A stretch of 64,000 nucleotides of DNA from Amycolatopsis thermophila. Its GTDB lineage: Bacteria > Actinomycetota > Actinomycetes > Mycobacteriales > Pseudonocardiaceae. Each line of letters opens with the position of its first letter. Position 1 is the stretch's first letter. Position numbers and translations under genes: made by a program. Location of the stretch: assembly GCF_030814215.1 (NCBI RefSeq), contig NZ_JAUSUT010000001.1, positions 4,774,001 through 4,838,000 on the forward strand, written 5' to 3'. This document shows positions 16,495 to 24,398 of the stretch, piece by piece. The notes below the pieces were generated by a model, which saw nothing but the letters and a program-made list of their open reading frames with translations, searched no databases and was not told the DNA's origin.

Positions 16495-17538
16495 ATGAGT
16501 GCGTTCGTGCGGAACCAGTGGTATGTCGCGGCCTACGGCACCGAGGTGGGGCGCGGTCTGCTCGCCAGGACGATCCTCGGCGAGCCCATCGTCTTCTACC
16601 GGACCACCGCGGGGGACGTCGTGGCCCTCGCCGACCGGTGTGTGCACCGCCGCTTCCCGCTGTCCGAGAGCCGCCTCGACGGCGACCGCGTCGTGTGCGG
16701 CTACCACGGCTTCACCTACGACCCCTCCGGCACCTGCGTGTCCGTGCCGGGCCAGACGCGCGTCCCCCGCACCGCGCGCGTTCCGTCCTACCCCGTGGCC
16801 GAACAGGACTCCTTCGTGTGGGTGTGGATCGGCGACCCCGCCCGCGCCGACAACTCCCTCATCCCGCGCGCCCCCTGGCTCGCCGACCCCGCCTACACCA
16901 CCGTCCGCGGCAGGGAACCCCTCGCGGCGCGGTACGAACTCCTCGTCGACAACCTCATGGACCTCTCCCACGAGACCTACCTCCACGGCGGCTACATCGG
17001 GACCCCGGAAGTCGCCGACACCCCCATCACGACCGAAGTGGACGAAGAGCGCCGCGTCATCTACGTCAGCCGCCACATGGCCGACGCCGCCTGCCCGCCC
17101 TTCTACGCCAAGTCCACCGGCATCGAGGGCCGCATCACGCGCTGGCAGGACATCGAGTACCACCCGCCCTGCCTGTACCTCCTCCACAGCCGCATCGCCC
17201 CCGCCGGCGTGCTGCCCGGCGCGGACGGCACCGACCCGCACGGCTTCCACGTCGAGGTCGTCTACGCGATCACGCCGGAAACCGAGCACTCCACCCACGA
17301 CTTCTGGGCCGTGGCACGGGATTTCGCCCTCGGCGACCAGGAGGTCTCCGACTTCCTCGCCGAGAACAACCGCACCGTGGTGCTCCAGGACGTCGAGGCG
17401 CTCGACGTCCTCGAACGGGTCATCCAGCACGAACCGGACGGCTACCGGGAACTTTCCGTCAACATCGACACCGGCGGACTGGCCGCCCGCCGCATCCTCG
17501 AGAAGATGGCCGAACCGGACAGGGCCGCGGCGCGATGA
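16495..17538 (+). CDS. vanA: Rieske [2Fe-2S] oxygenase, vanillate O-demethylase oxygenase-like
   Basis: 347 residues, ATG at 16495 with AGAGGAG upstream. The Rieske cluster ligands are Cys49-x-His51 and Cys68-x2-His71. The mononuclear iron site is in DNLMDLSHETYLH (Asp152, His159, His164). Length, the opening MSAFVRNQWYVAAYG and the CVHRRFPLS stretch match VanA, which demethylates vanillate to protocatechuate plus formaldehyde in the cytosol, with electrons from VanB. It overlaps a 74-residue ORF which overlaps the reductase gene, so the three are co-translated. Related aromatic O-demethylases cannot be ruled out. Confidence 0.82.
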   Translation: MSAFVRNQWYVAAYGTEVGRGLLARTILGEPIVFYRTTAGDVVALADRCVHRRFPLSESRLDGDRVVCGYHGFTYDPSGTCVSVPGQTRVPRTARVPSYPVAEQDSFVWVWIGDPARADNSLIPRAPWLADPAYTTVRGREPLAARYELLVDNLMDLSHETYLHGGYIGTPEVADTPITTEVDEERRVIYVSRHMADAACPPFYAKSTGIEGRITRWQDIEYHPPCLYLLHSRIAPAGVLPGADGTDPHGFHVEVVYAITPETEHSTHDFWAVARDFALGDQEVSDFLAENNRTVVLQDVEALDVLERVIQHEPDGYRELSVNIDTGGLAARRILEKMAEPDRAAAR

Positions 17539-17759
17539 CCGAACGCACCGCCGTGCTGCACGGCGACACCGTCTACCGCATCCACTGGAAACTCGGCACC
17601 GACCTGCTGGTGGGCGTCTGCTTCTGCGGCGCCGAACACGAATCGGACGACCCGGTCGAGCTGTGGGACTGGCTGCTCGCACACCCCGGCGGACACGACG
17701 ACCCGCCACCGGCGCCGACCGCGGACCCGGTGCTCACCGGCGCGGGGAGGACACGATGA
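17535..17759 (+). CDS. small conserved-looking protein between oxygenase and reductase
   Basis: 74 residues, joined to both neighbours by ATGA overlaps (17535 and 17756), a strong sign that it is translated. It carries a CxC pair in VGVCFCGAEHES, followed by an acidic stretch and WDWLLAHPGGHDD, ending in a Pro-rich tail. I do not recognise a family. Two cysteines and a following Cys-Gly/His suggest a metal or thiol site. It may be an accessory or maturation factor for the Rieske oxygenase, which is inference from position only. Confidence 0.72.
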   Translation: MTERTAVLHGDTVYRIHWKLGTDLLVGVCFCGAEHESDDPVELWDWLLAHPGGHDDPPPAPTADPVLTGAGRTR

Positions 17760-18715
17760 CCACCGCGCTCGGGTCCGAAGTGGACCTCGACGTTCTCCTG
17801 GAACGCAAAGAAGAACTCGCCGACGGCGTGGTCCGGCTGACGCTGCGCCCCCCGGACGGCCGCCCACTGCCCGAGTGGGAACCGGGCGCGCACCTGGACC
17901 TGCTGCTCGGCGAGAACCTGGTGCGCCAGTACTCGCTGTGCGGCGACCCGGCCGACCGGTCGGTCCTGCAGATCGCGGTGCTGCGCGAACCCCACGGCCG
18001 CGGCGGATCGGCTCACGTGCACGACCGGCTCGCCCCGGGCGACCGCGTCCGGGTTCGCGGCCCCCGCAACCACTTCCGGCTCGTCCCGTCAGCGGAGTAC
18101 CTGTTCATCGCCGGCGGCATCGGCATCACCCCGATCGTCCCGATGATCGCCCGCGCCGAGGCCGGCGGCGCCGCCTGGCGGCTCGTGTACGGCGGGCGCA
18201 CGCGCAGCTCGATGGCGTTCCGCGCGGAGCTCCGCGCCCGCTACGGCGACCGCGTCGAGATCCGGCCGCAGGACGAGACCGGGCCGCTCGACCTCGACGC
18301 GCTGCTGGGCAAGCCCCGCGAGGGCGTCGCGGTGTACTGCTGCGGCCCCGAGCCCCTGCTGGCCGCGGTCGAACAGCGCTGCGCCGCCTGGCCACCGGGA
18401 TCCCTGCACGTCGAACGGTTCTCGCCCAGGGCGGACGAGGGGGAATGGACGTCGTTCGAGGTGGAGCTGGCCGCCTCCGGCCGCACGGTCACCGTGCCCG
18501 CGGACAAGTCGATCCTCGAGGCCGTCGAGGACGCCGGCGTCCCCGTGCTGTTCTCCTGCCAGGAGGGCACGTGCGGCACGTGTGAGACGCCGGTGCTCGA
18601 CGGCGTGCCCGACCACCGGGACTCGCTGCTCACCGACGAGGAACGGGCGGCCAACGACACGATGATGATCTGCGTGTCGCGCTCGTGCGGGCCGAGGCTG
18701 GTGCTGGATCTGTGA
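17756..18715 (+). CDS. vanB: oxygenase reductase: flavin/NAD domain plus plant-type ferredoxin (VanB-like)
   Basis: 319 residues. The N-terminal half is a ferredoxin-NADP-reductase-like flavin domain (RQYSLCGDP is the flavin-binding RxYS motif) and a NAD domain with GGIGITPIVPM and YCCGPEPLL. The C-terminus is a plant-type [2Fe-2S] ferredoxin with Cys268, Cys273, Cys276 and Cys306. This order is that of class IA reductases such as VanB, which passes electrons from NADH to the Rieske oxygenase. The start ATG overlaps the upstream small ORF. Confidence 0.86.
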   Translation: MTTALGSEVDLDVLLERKEELADGVVRLTLRPPDGRPLPEWEPGAHLDLLLGENLVRQYSLCGDPADRSVLQIAVLREPHGRGGSAHVHDRLAPGDRVRVRGPRNHFRLVPSAEYLFIAGGIGITPIVPMIARAEAGGAAWRLVYGGRTRSSMAFRAELRARYGDRVEIRPQDETGPLDLDALLGKPREGVAVYCCGPEPLLAAVEQRCAAWPPGSLHVERFSPRADEGEWTSFEVELAASGRTVTVPADKSILEAVEDAGVPVLFSCQEGTCGTCETPVLDGVPDHRDSLLTDEERAANDTMMICVSRSCGPRLVLDL

Positions 18716-18733
18716 CCGGGGCAGGATGATCGG

Positions 18734-19540
18734 GTGGACAGCGACGTCCGGACGGTGACCGGCAAGGTGCTCGCGCTGCTGGGCGCGTTCACGCCGTCCT
18801 GCCCCGAGCTGACGCTGTCCGAGCTGTCCCGGCGCGCGGGCCTGTCCCTGGCGACGACGCACCGCCGGGTCGCCGAGCTGGTCGCGTGGGGCGCGCTCGA
18901 ACGCGGGGAGGACGGCCGGTACCGCGTCGGGCTGCGGTTGTGGGAGGTCGCGTCGCTCGCGCCGCGCGGGCTGGGCCTGCGTGAGGCGGCGATGCCGTTC
19001 CTGGAGGACCTCTACGAGGTCACCCACGAGAACGTGCAACTGGCCGTGCGCGAGGGGTTCGAGCTGGTGTTCGTGGAACGGATCTCCGGCCGCCGGGCCG
19101 TTCCGGTGTGGACGCGGGTGGGCGGCCGGTTCGCCTTGCACGCCACCGGCGTCGGCCTCGCTCTGCTCGCCCACGCGCCCGCCGAGGTGCAGGAGGAGGT
19201 GCTGGCCGCGCCGTTGCGCGCCTACACGGACAAGACGGTGACGAGCCCGGCGCGGCTGCGCGAAATGCTGGACGCGGTGCGCCGCAACGGTTACGCCGTC
19301 AGCGACGGGCAGGTGACGACCGACGCCGTCTCGGTGGCCGCACCGGTGCGGACCGACGGCGCGGTGATCGCCGCCGTGTCGCTGGTCGTCCACGCCGACG
19401 GCGCCCAGCCCGCCGCCCTCGCGCCGCTCGTGCAGGCCGCGGCGCGGGGGATCGCGCGGGCCTGCGGCTCGCCGAGCGGGGCGCGGGTCTTCCCCCGCGC
19501 ACCGGTCGTCTCGGCGGCCACCGACAGATCCCGGCGCTAA
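18734..19540 (+). CDS. IclR family transcriptional regulator
   Basis: 268 residues, GTG start with an AGGA element about 9 nt upstream. The N-terminal winged helix (LTLSELSRRAGLSLATTHRRV) is followed by an IclR effector-binding domain (residues 85-250). It lies 18 bp after the reductase gene in the same direction and probably controls the oxygenase operon; IclR members often govern aromatic catabolism. A palindrome at 16462-16471 is a candidate site. Confidence 0.9.
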   Translation: MDSDVRTVTGKVLALLGAFTPSCPELTLSELSRRAGLSLATTHRRVAELVAWGALERGEDGRYRVGLRLWEVASLAPRGLGLREAAMPFLEDLYEVTHENVQLAVREGFELVFVERISGRRAVPVWTRVGGRFALHATGVGLALLAHAPAEVQEEVLAAPLRAYTDKTVTSPARLREMLDAVRRNGYAVSDGQVTTDAVSVAAPVRTDGAVIAAVSLVVHADGAQPAALAPLVQAAARGIARACGSPSGARVFPRAPVVSAATDRSRR

Positions 19541-19549
19541 CGTCGGACC

Positions 19550-20356
19550 ATGAGCTTCGCCGACCTGCATCGCGCCGGACGCCCCCTGCTGCTGCCCAAC
19601 GCCTGGGACCACGCCTCCGCCGCCGTCCTGGTGGCCGAAGGGTTCCCGGCCATCGGCACGACGAGCCTCGGCGTTGCGGCCGCCGCCGGCCTGCCGGACG
19701 GGACCGGCGCCACGCGCGCCGAAACCGTCGCGCTCGCCCGGCGCCTGACCCCCTTGCCGTGCCACGTCACCGTCGACATCGAGGGCGGGTTCTCCGAGGA
19801 CCCGGCGGAGGTCGGTGCGCTCGGCGCGGAGCTGGCGGCGCTCGGCGTCGCCGGGGTGAACATCGAGGACGGCCGCGACAACGGGCGCCTCGCCGACCCC
19901 GCGCACCAGCAGGAGCTGATCGCCGCGCTCAAGTCCGCCGCGTCCGGACTGTTCGTCAACGCCCGCACCGACACGCACTGGCTCGGCACCGGTGCGGACC
20001 CGGTCGGCCGGATCCGCGCCTACCAGGAGGCGGGCGCGGACGGCGTGTTCGTGCCCGGCCTGACCGGCGAAGTGCCGATCGCCGCTGTGGTCGCGGCGGT
20101 CGACGTCCCGGTGAACATCCTGTTCTCGCCGTCCGGTCCGGGCGTCGCTCGGCTCGCCGAACTCGGGGTGCGGCGGATCAGCCTCGGCTCGCTGCTGTTC
20201 CGGGCGGCGCTGGAGGCGGTGGTGCGCACGGTCCACGCTGTCGCCGCTGGGCAGGACATCCCGCCGGTGCCCGGCTACGCCGACGTGCAGGCGCTCAGCT
20301 CGCCCGGAACAGCCGGCGCACCACCAGCGCCAGGATCACCAGCAGCGCCGCGGTGA
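19550..20356 (+). CDS. isocitrate lyase / PEP mutase superfamily protein
   Basis: 268 residues. The TIM barrel shows VDIEGGFSED, VNIEDGRDN and FVNARTDTHW, the metal and substrate motifs of the PEP mutase/isocitrate lyase superfamily, which makes or breaks C-C or C-P bonds of oxo-acids such as oxaloacetate or methylisocitrate. The isocitrate lyase KKCGH motif is absent, so it is not a standard isocitrate lyase. The last 16 residues (Pro/Ala-rich) run into the 3' end of the MFS gene on the other strand (62-bp tail overlap) and look non-conserved. The substrate is unknown. Confidence 0.83.
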   Translation: MSFADLHRAGRPLLLPNAWDHASAAVLVAEGFPAIGTTSLGVAAAAGLPDGTGATRAETVALARRLTPLPCHVTVDIEGGFSEDPAEVGALGAELAALGVAGVNIEDGRDNGRLADPAHQQELIAALKSAASGLFVNARTDTHWLGTGADPVGRIRAYQEAGADGVFVPGLTGEVPIAAVVAAVDVPVNILFSPSGPGVARLAELGVRRISLGSLLFRAALEAVVRTVHAVAAGQDIPPVPGYADVQALSSPGTAGAPPAPGSPAAPR

Positions 20357-21515
20357 ACCCGAGCAGCGCGACCCGGATGTCGAGCACCTGGGTGGCGACA
20401 CCGAGCGCGAGCACCGGCACCGCGAGCCCGGTGTAGGCGGCGAGGAACAGCCCGGCCAGCGCCTCGCCGCGGCTGTCCGCCGGGGCCAGTTCGAGCACGG
20501 TCCCGACGCTGCCCTTGAACCCGGCACCCGCCCCGGCTCCGGCGAGCACCGCGCCGAGCAGGAACACCGCCAGGCTGGGCAACCACACCGCCACCGTCAC
20601 CAGCACGAGCCCGGTGGTCAGCAACCCGAGCCCGACCCCGAGCAACCGCCGCAGCTGCGCCCGTGCGAGCACGATCTGCGCCGCCGCCGCGGCACCGAAG
20701 ACGACGAACACGCTCACCCCGGCCAGCGCGTGGGACTGCTCGTGCAGCGTGTTCGCCAGGAAACCCGGCGCCAGCGAGGTGAACAGGCCGAACACCGCGA
20801 ACTCGGCGAGAGCGGCCGCACCGGCGGCGAGGTAGCGGGCACGGGCCTGCGGCGGGACCGACACCCGTTGCGGCCGGTAGCGCACGCGTGTGGCGGTCAC
20901 CGTCTCCGGCGTCCGGGCCACCCCGATCGCGCCGAGCAGCATCAGCGCCTGGAACACCAGGTAGGGCACGTGCAGCGGATCGCCCGCGTACTCGGCGAGC
21001 AGCCCGGCCACGAGCGGGCCGAGGCCGATGCCGCCCAGGTTGGCCGCCGTCGCCACCACGTCGGCGCGGGTCCGCGTGGCGTCCGGCCGCGCCGCGAAGT
21101 GCAGTTCGGTCAGGTGCGCGGTGGCGGTCGCGGTGAGCATGCCGATGCTGACGCCCGACACGAACCGCGCGGCGAGCAGCGCGGGCACCGACGACCACGC
21201 CAGGAACACGACCCCGGCGAGCACGTTGACCAGCACCGCGGGCACCAGCACCCGGCGGCGGCCCACCCAGTCGGACACGTGCCCGGCCATGAACAGGCTG
21301 ACGATCACGCCCAGCGCGTAGGCGGCGAAGACGAGGGTGACGGTGAACGGTCCGAACCCGTCCTTCTGCTGGTACACCACGTAGAGCGGGGCCGGGGCGG
21401 CGGAGAAGCCCATGGTCACCGCGAAGGTGTAGGCGACGAGCCAGAAGCCCGTGGCGTGGCGGTGCGAAGCCGTGGTTCCGAGGTTCACGAGGCCAGAGTG
21501 CGCCCGCGCGGTCAT
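20295..21515 (-). CDS. MFS transporter
   Basis: 406 residues from the ATG at 21515 (an in-frame TTG at 21524 is less likely; GGACGAG precedes the ATG). About 12 helices; motif A GHVSDWVGRRRVLV follows helix 2 and GFSAAPAPLYVVYQ is in helix 1. It is a predicted drug or metabolite exporter. The gene diverges from a LysR gene over only 52 bp, which contains a LysR-type box, so it is probably regulated by that protein. Confidence 0.88.
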   Translation of the reverse strand: MTARAHSGLVNLGTTASHRHATGFWLVAYTFAVTMGFSAAPAPLYVVYQQKDGFGPFTVTLVFAAYALGVIVSLFMAGHVSDWVGRRRVLVPAVLVNVLAGVVFLAWSSVPALLAARFVSGVSIGMLTATATAHLTELHFAARPDATRTRADVVATAANLGGIGLGPLVAGLLAEYAGDPLHVPYLVFQALMLLGAIGVARTPETVTATRVRYRPQRVSVPPQARARYLAAGAAALAEFAVFGLFTSLAPGFLANTLHEQSHALAGVSVFVVFGAAAAAQIVLARAQLRRLLGVGLGLLTTGLVLVTVAVWLPSLAVFLLGAVLAGAGAGAGFKGSVGTVLELAPADSRGEALAGLFLAAYTGLAVPVLALGVATQVLDIRVALLGFTAALLVILALVVRRLFRAS

Positions 21516-21543
21516 CTCGTCCAACGAATGTTTTCGCTCGCAG

Positions 21544-21562
21544 CTATCGCGGTGTTGGATAG
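21544..21562. promoter_or_regulatory. LysR-type box (ATC-N9-GAT)
   Basis: CTATC-N9-GATAG, containing the ATC-N9-GAT core typical of LysR-family sites (T-N11-A). It lies in the 52-bp gap between the divergent MFS and LysR genes, six bases before the LysR start. Binding here would allow both autoregulation and control of the transporter. Confidence 0.6.
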
Positions 21563-21567
21563 CGGGT

Positions 21568-22452
21568 GTGGAACTGCGTCAGCTGTCGTACTTCGTGGCG
21601 GTCGCCGAGGAACTGAGCTTCACGCGCGCCTCGCAGCGGCTGCGGATCGTGCAGTCGGCGGTGTCGACGGCGATCCGCGCGCTGGAGAAGGAGGTCGGCG
21701 CCGAACTGTTCGACCGGGACAGCCGCCGGGTCGCCCTGACCGCCGCGGGGGAGGCGATGCTGCCCGGGGCGCGGGCCACCCTGGCCGCGGCGCGGGCGGC
21801 GGCGCAGGCCGCGTCGGGGGCGAGCGGCGAGGTCCGGGGCGTGGTCACCATGGGCACGCTGCTCTCGTCCGGGCGGGTGGACGTGCCGCGCGTGCTGGGC
21901 CGGTTCTCGCGGCGGCACCCGCGCGCGGCCGTGCGGCTGCAGTACTCGCCGTCCGGATCGGCCGGGCACGTGCGGGCGGTGCTGGACGGCCGCATGGACC
22001 TGGCGCTGGCGTCCGTGTCCGGGCGGGCGCCCGCGGGGCTGGCGCACGAGGTGGTCAGCAAGGAAGACCTGCGCCTGCTGTGCGGGCCGGACCACGCGCT
22101 CGCCCGCCGGGCGGAGGTGACGCTCGCCGACCTCGCCGAGGAGTCCTTCGTCGACTTCCCGCTGGGCTGGGGCAACCGGACGCTGGTGGACCGCGCGTTC
22201 GCCGGCGCCGGGCTGACTCGGTCGGTGCCGCTGGAGGTGTCGGACTACGCCACCGCCCGGTCGCTCATCTGCCAGGGCCTCGGGGTGGGGTTCGTCCCGG
22301 CCGGGGCCGCCGACGGGATGGCCGGCGTGGTCGAGGTCCCGCTCGTGCCGGAGCCGCTGCGGTGGTCGGTGTCGCTGGTGCACTCGGCCGTGCGGCCGCT
22401 GTCGCCCGCCGCGGCGGCGTTGCTGCGGGAGATTCACGCCGAACTGGACTGA
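21568..22452 (+). CDS. LysR family transcriptional regulator
   Basis: 294 residues from the GTG at 21568; the upstream extension to 21451 is not LysR-like. The N-terminal winged helix includes LSFTRASQRLRIVQSAVST and the canonical FDRDSRRVALTAAG. The C-terminal effector domain is complete. It is divergent from the MFS gene. The effector is unknown. Confidence 0.93.
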   Translation: MELRQLSYFVAVAEELSFTRASQRLRIVQSAVSTAIRALEKEVGAELFDRDSRRVALTAAGEAMLPGARATLAAARAAAQAASGASGEVRGVVTMGTLLSSGRVDVPRVLGRFSRRHPRAAVRLQYSPSGSAGHVRAVLDGRMDLALASVSGRAPAGLAHEVVSKEDLRLLCGPDHALARRAEVTLADLAEESFVDFPLGWGNRTLVDRAFAGAGLTRSVPLEVSDYATARSLICQGLGVGFVPAGAADGMAGVVEVPLVPEPLRWSVSLVHSAVRPLSPAAAALLREIHAELD

Positions 22453-22463
22453 CGAGCCTGTGG

Positions 22464-22640
22464 CCTCCGGGGTGGCCCAGCCACGTCGCACCAGGTCGGC
22501 GCGGGCTTCGTCGACGCCGTGGAACGCGTCGAGCGCCCGGCTGAACTCGTTGAGGACCTGCCAGTGCCGGCGGGTCAGGCCGAGGTCGGTCAGGACGGCA
22601 GTCACGCCGTCCTCGAGCAGGGTGTGCAGGTGGCGCAGCC
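22464..22640 (-). pseudogene. remnant of a MarR-type regulator (N-terminal fragment)
   Basis: The minus-strand frame reads HTLLEDGVTAVLTDLGLTRR then HWQVLNEFSRALDAFHGVDE and ADLVRRGWATPE, which resembles the first helices of a MarR-like protein, but no start codon with a ribosome site and no C-terminal half are present. The break lies near 22640, where the opposite-strand remnant begins. A decayed or inverted copy is the simplest reading. Confidence 0.4.
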
Positions 22641-23077
22641 AACGCCGAATCGATCGCGCAGGCGATGGCCGCGCTGCGCCGGTCCCAGTCGCGGCGCCCG
22701 CTGGCCCGGTTGCCGCGGGAGCCGGGGCGGCGCGGTGGGGTGCCGGACGCGGCCCACGAGCTGCTGGACGCCGTCGCGGCGGCGGAGCACCCACCGACCG
22801 TCATCGAGGCGGCGGCGCTGCTGGGAACGGACCAGCCGCGGGCGCGCCGCCTCGCCGCTCAGGCGCTGGACGCGGGGTTGCTGCGGCGCCGCGCCGACCA
22901 GTCCGACGGGCGACGGTCACTGCTGGAGCCCACGGCCGGCGGGTGCTGGAGGCGATCCACGCGTTCCGGGCGCGGGTGGTGGCGGAGGTGACGGCCGGGT
23001 GGGAGGCCGCCGACCGGGCGGCGCCGGCGTCGCTGCTCGTGCGGTTCGCGGAGGATTTCGGCGAGTTCGCGCGCTGA
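22620..23077 (+). pseudogene. frameshifted MarR-like regulator remnant
   Basis: In one frame, from about the ATG at 22665, MAALRRSQSRRPLARLP leads into a MarR-like winged helix (TVIEAAALLGTDQPRARR, DAGLLRRRADQSDGRRS) to about 22940. The natural C-terminal helix (GRRVLEAIHAFRARVVAEVT, then a stop at 23077) continues in another frame, so a single-base frameshift near 22940 breaks the gene. It could be a sequencing error. No ribosome site precedes the ATG. Confidence 0.5.
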
Positions 23078-23159
23078 CCGCTGGTTCTCGTACGCCGACC
23101 GCTGAGACGAGGGCCGCAGGTTTCGGCGGCTCGGTGGGCGAGCTGAGGGAGGGGCGCGC

Positions 23160-23435
23160 TCAGGCGGCGTGGGCCCGGTGGGCGCGGAGCAGCGCCAGGC
23201 CGGCCTCGGTGGGCACGACCGGCACGTCCCCAGCGCCCGCGCCCGGCTCGGCGACGATCAGTTTCCGCCAGCTGAGGCGGTCGAGGGCCTCGCACTCCCA
23301 GGGCGGCACGCGCCCGGCCGCGGTCCCGTCGGGGCCGGCCCACATGTAGCACGTCGGGGCGCCCCAGAGGCCGTTGTGGAACAGGATCAGCCCGTCGGCG
23401 GCGTCCGCCAGGGCCTGGACATCTTGCGCGGTCAT
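23160..23435 (-). CDS. small hypothetical protein
   Basis: 91 residues from the ATG at 23435 (CAGGT just upstream); the longer frame to 23597 lacks a ribosome site. It contains ADGLILFHNGLWG, then LSWRKLIVAEPG and PTEAGLALLRAHR, a pattern like the second half of a winged-helix domain. No family recognised. It lies alone beside the tandem repeat region. Function unknown. Confidence 0.55.
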   Translation of the reverse strand: MTAQDVQALADAADGLILFHNGLWGAPTCYMWAGPDGTAAGRVPPWECEALDRLSWRKLIVAEPGAGAGDVPVVPTEAGLALLRAHRAHAA

Positions 23436-23610
23436 ACCTGAAGGGTCCCCGGCGGCGAGGTGAGCACACATCCGCCGGAACACCGAACCGGCTACGTATT
23501 GTCGTCCGTCCGTGTGAGCCACACCGCACCAGCTTGCGGGCTGCGATGCGCTGGATGCGCCGCGCGGTGGGTTTTCCGGCCGGGCGGGGCTGACCACGCT
23601 GCTGCGTGGC

Positions 23611-24260
23611 GCGATTCGGCATGCGGTGAGCCGCCGTCACGGGCCGGAGGTAGTGCCCACCGTGAGACGCCCCGGGCAGGGGTTTCCAGGCGGATTCGCG
23701 GGTGGGTCGGCCGCACCGGCGGGGGAGCGCCGGTCGCGGGCTGCCCTGACCGGGTGGGCGGCGGCGCGATTCGTGCGGTGAGCCGGCTGTCACGGGCCGG
23801 AGGCAGGGCCCACCGCGGGACAACCCGCGGGCAGGGGTTTCCAGGCGGATTCGCGGGTGAGCCGGCCGCACCGGCGGGGGAGCGCCGGTCGCGGGGCCGC
23901 CCTGACCGGGTGGGCGGCGGCGCGATTCGTTCGGTGGGCTGGCCGTCACGGGCCGGAGGCAGGGCCCACCGCGGGAGGACCCGCGGGCGGGGGTTTCCAG
24001 GCGGATTCGCGGGTGGGTCGGCCGCACCGGCGGGGGAGCGCCGGTCGCGGGCTGCCCTGACCGGGTGGGCGGTCGCGCGATTCGTGCGGTGAGCCGGCTG
24101 TCACGGGCCGGAGGCAGGGCCCACCGCGGGACAACCCGCGGGCAGGGGTTTCCAGGCGGATTCGCGGGTGAGCCGGCCGCACCGGCGGGGGAGCGCCGGT
24201 CGCGGGGCCGCCCTGACCGGGTGGGCGGCGGCGCGATTCGTCGTGCGGCGAGCCGGATCC
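23611..24260. repeat. tandem repeat, unit 155/156 bp, four full copies
   Basis: Unit starts (the GCGATTCG motif) are at 23611, 23766, 23922, 24077 and 24233, giving steps of 155, 156, 155 and 156 bp; the last copy is partial. The second and fourth copies look almost identical. Each unit contains two potential hairpins: ACCGGCG / CGCCGGT with a 6-nt loop, and CCGCGGG / CCCGCGG with a 4-nt loop. The unit length is not a multiple of 3, so a continuous protein repeat is not encoded even though a long minus-strand frame crosses it. It lies in a gene-free gap before the aconitase stop. Confidence 0.85.
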
Positions 24261-24398
24261 TCCGGTGCGCCTGCCCCACCTCGGCGCGGATCCTCAGGTG
24301 CCCACGCCGCCGCCTGCGGGGGAGCGGTGCCTACCGCGGGCAGGGGACCTTCCGGCAACCGGATCAACCACAGCGTGAGCCGAGGTGGTGTGCCGGGT

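Noticed and set aside
15609-17759. 716-residue plus-strand ORF across the repeat island into the Rieske gene
   Set aside because: It is out of frame with the Rieske protein and made of low-complexity repeats.
23611-24260. CRISPR array or coding repeat protein
   Set aside because: The whole 155/156-bp unit is repeated, with no unique spacers, and the unit length breaks any protein frame.
22801-24279. 492-residue minus-strand ORF through the tandem repeat
   Set aside because: The repeats shift frame each unit and the protein has no consistent period; composition explains the open frame.
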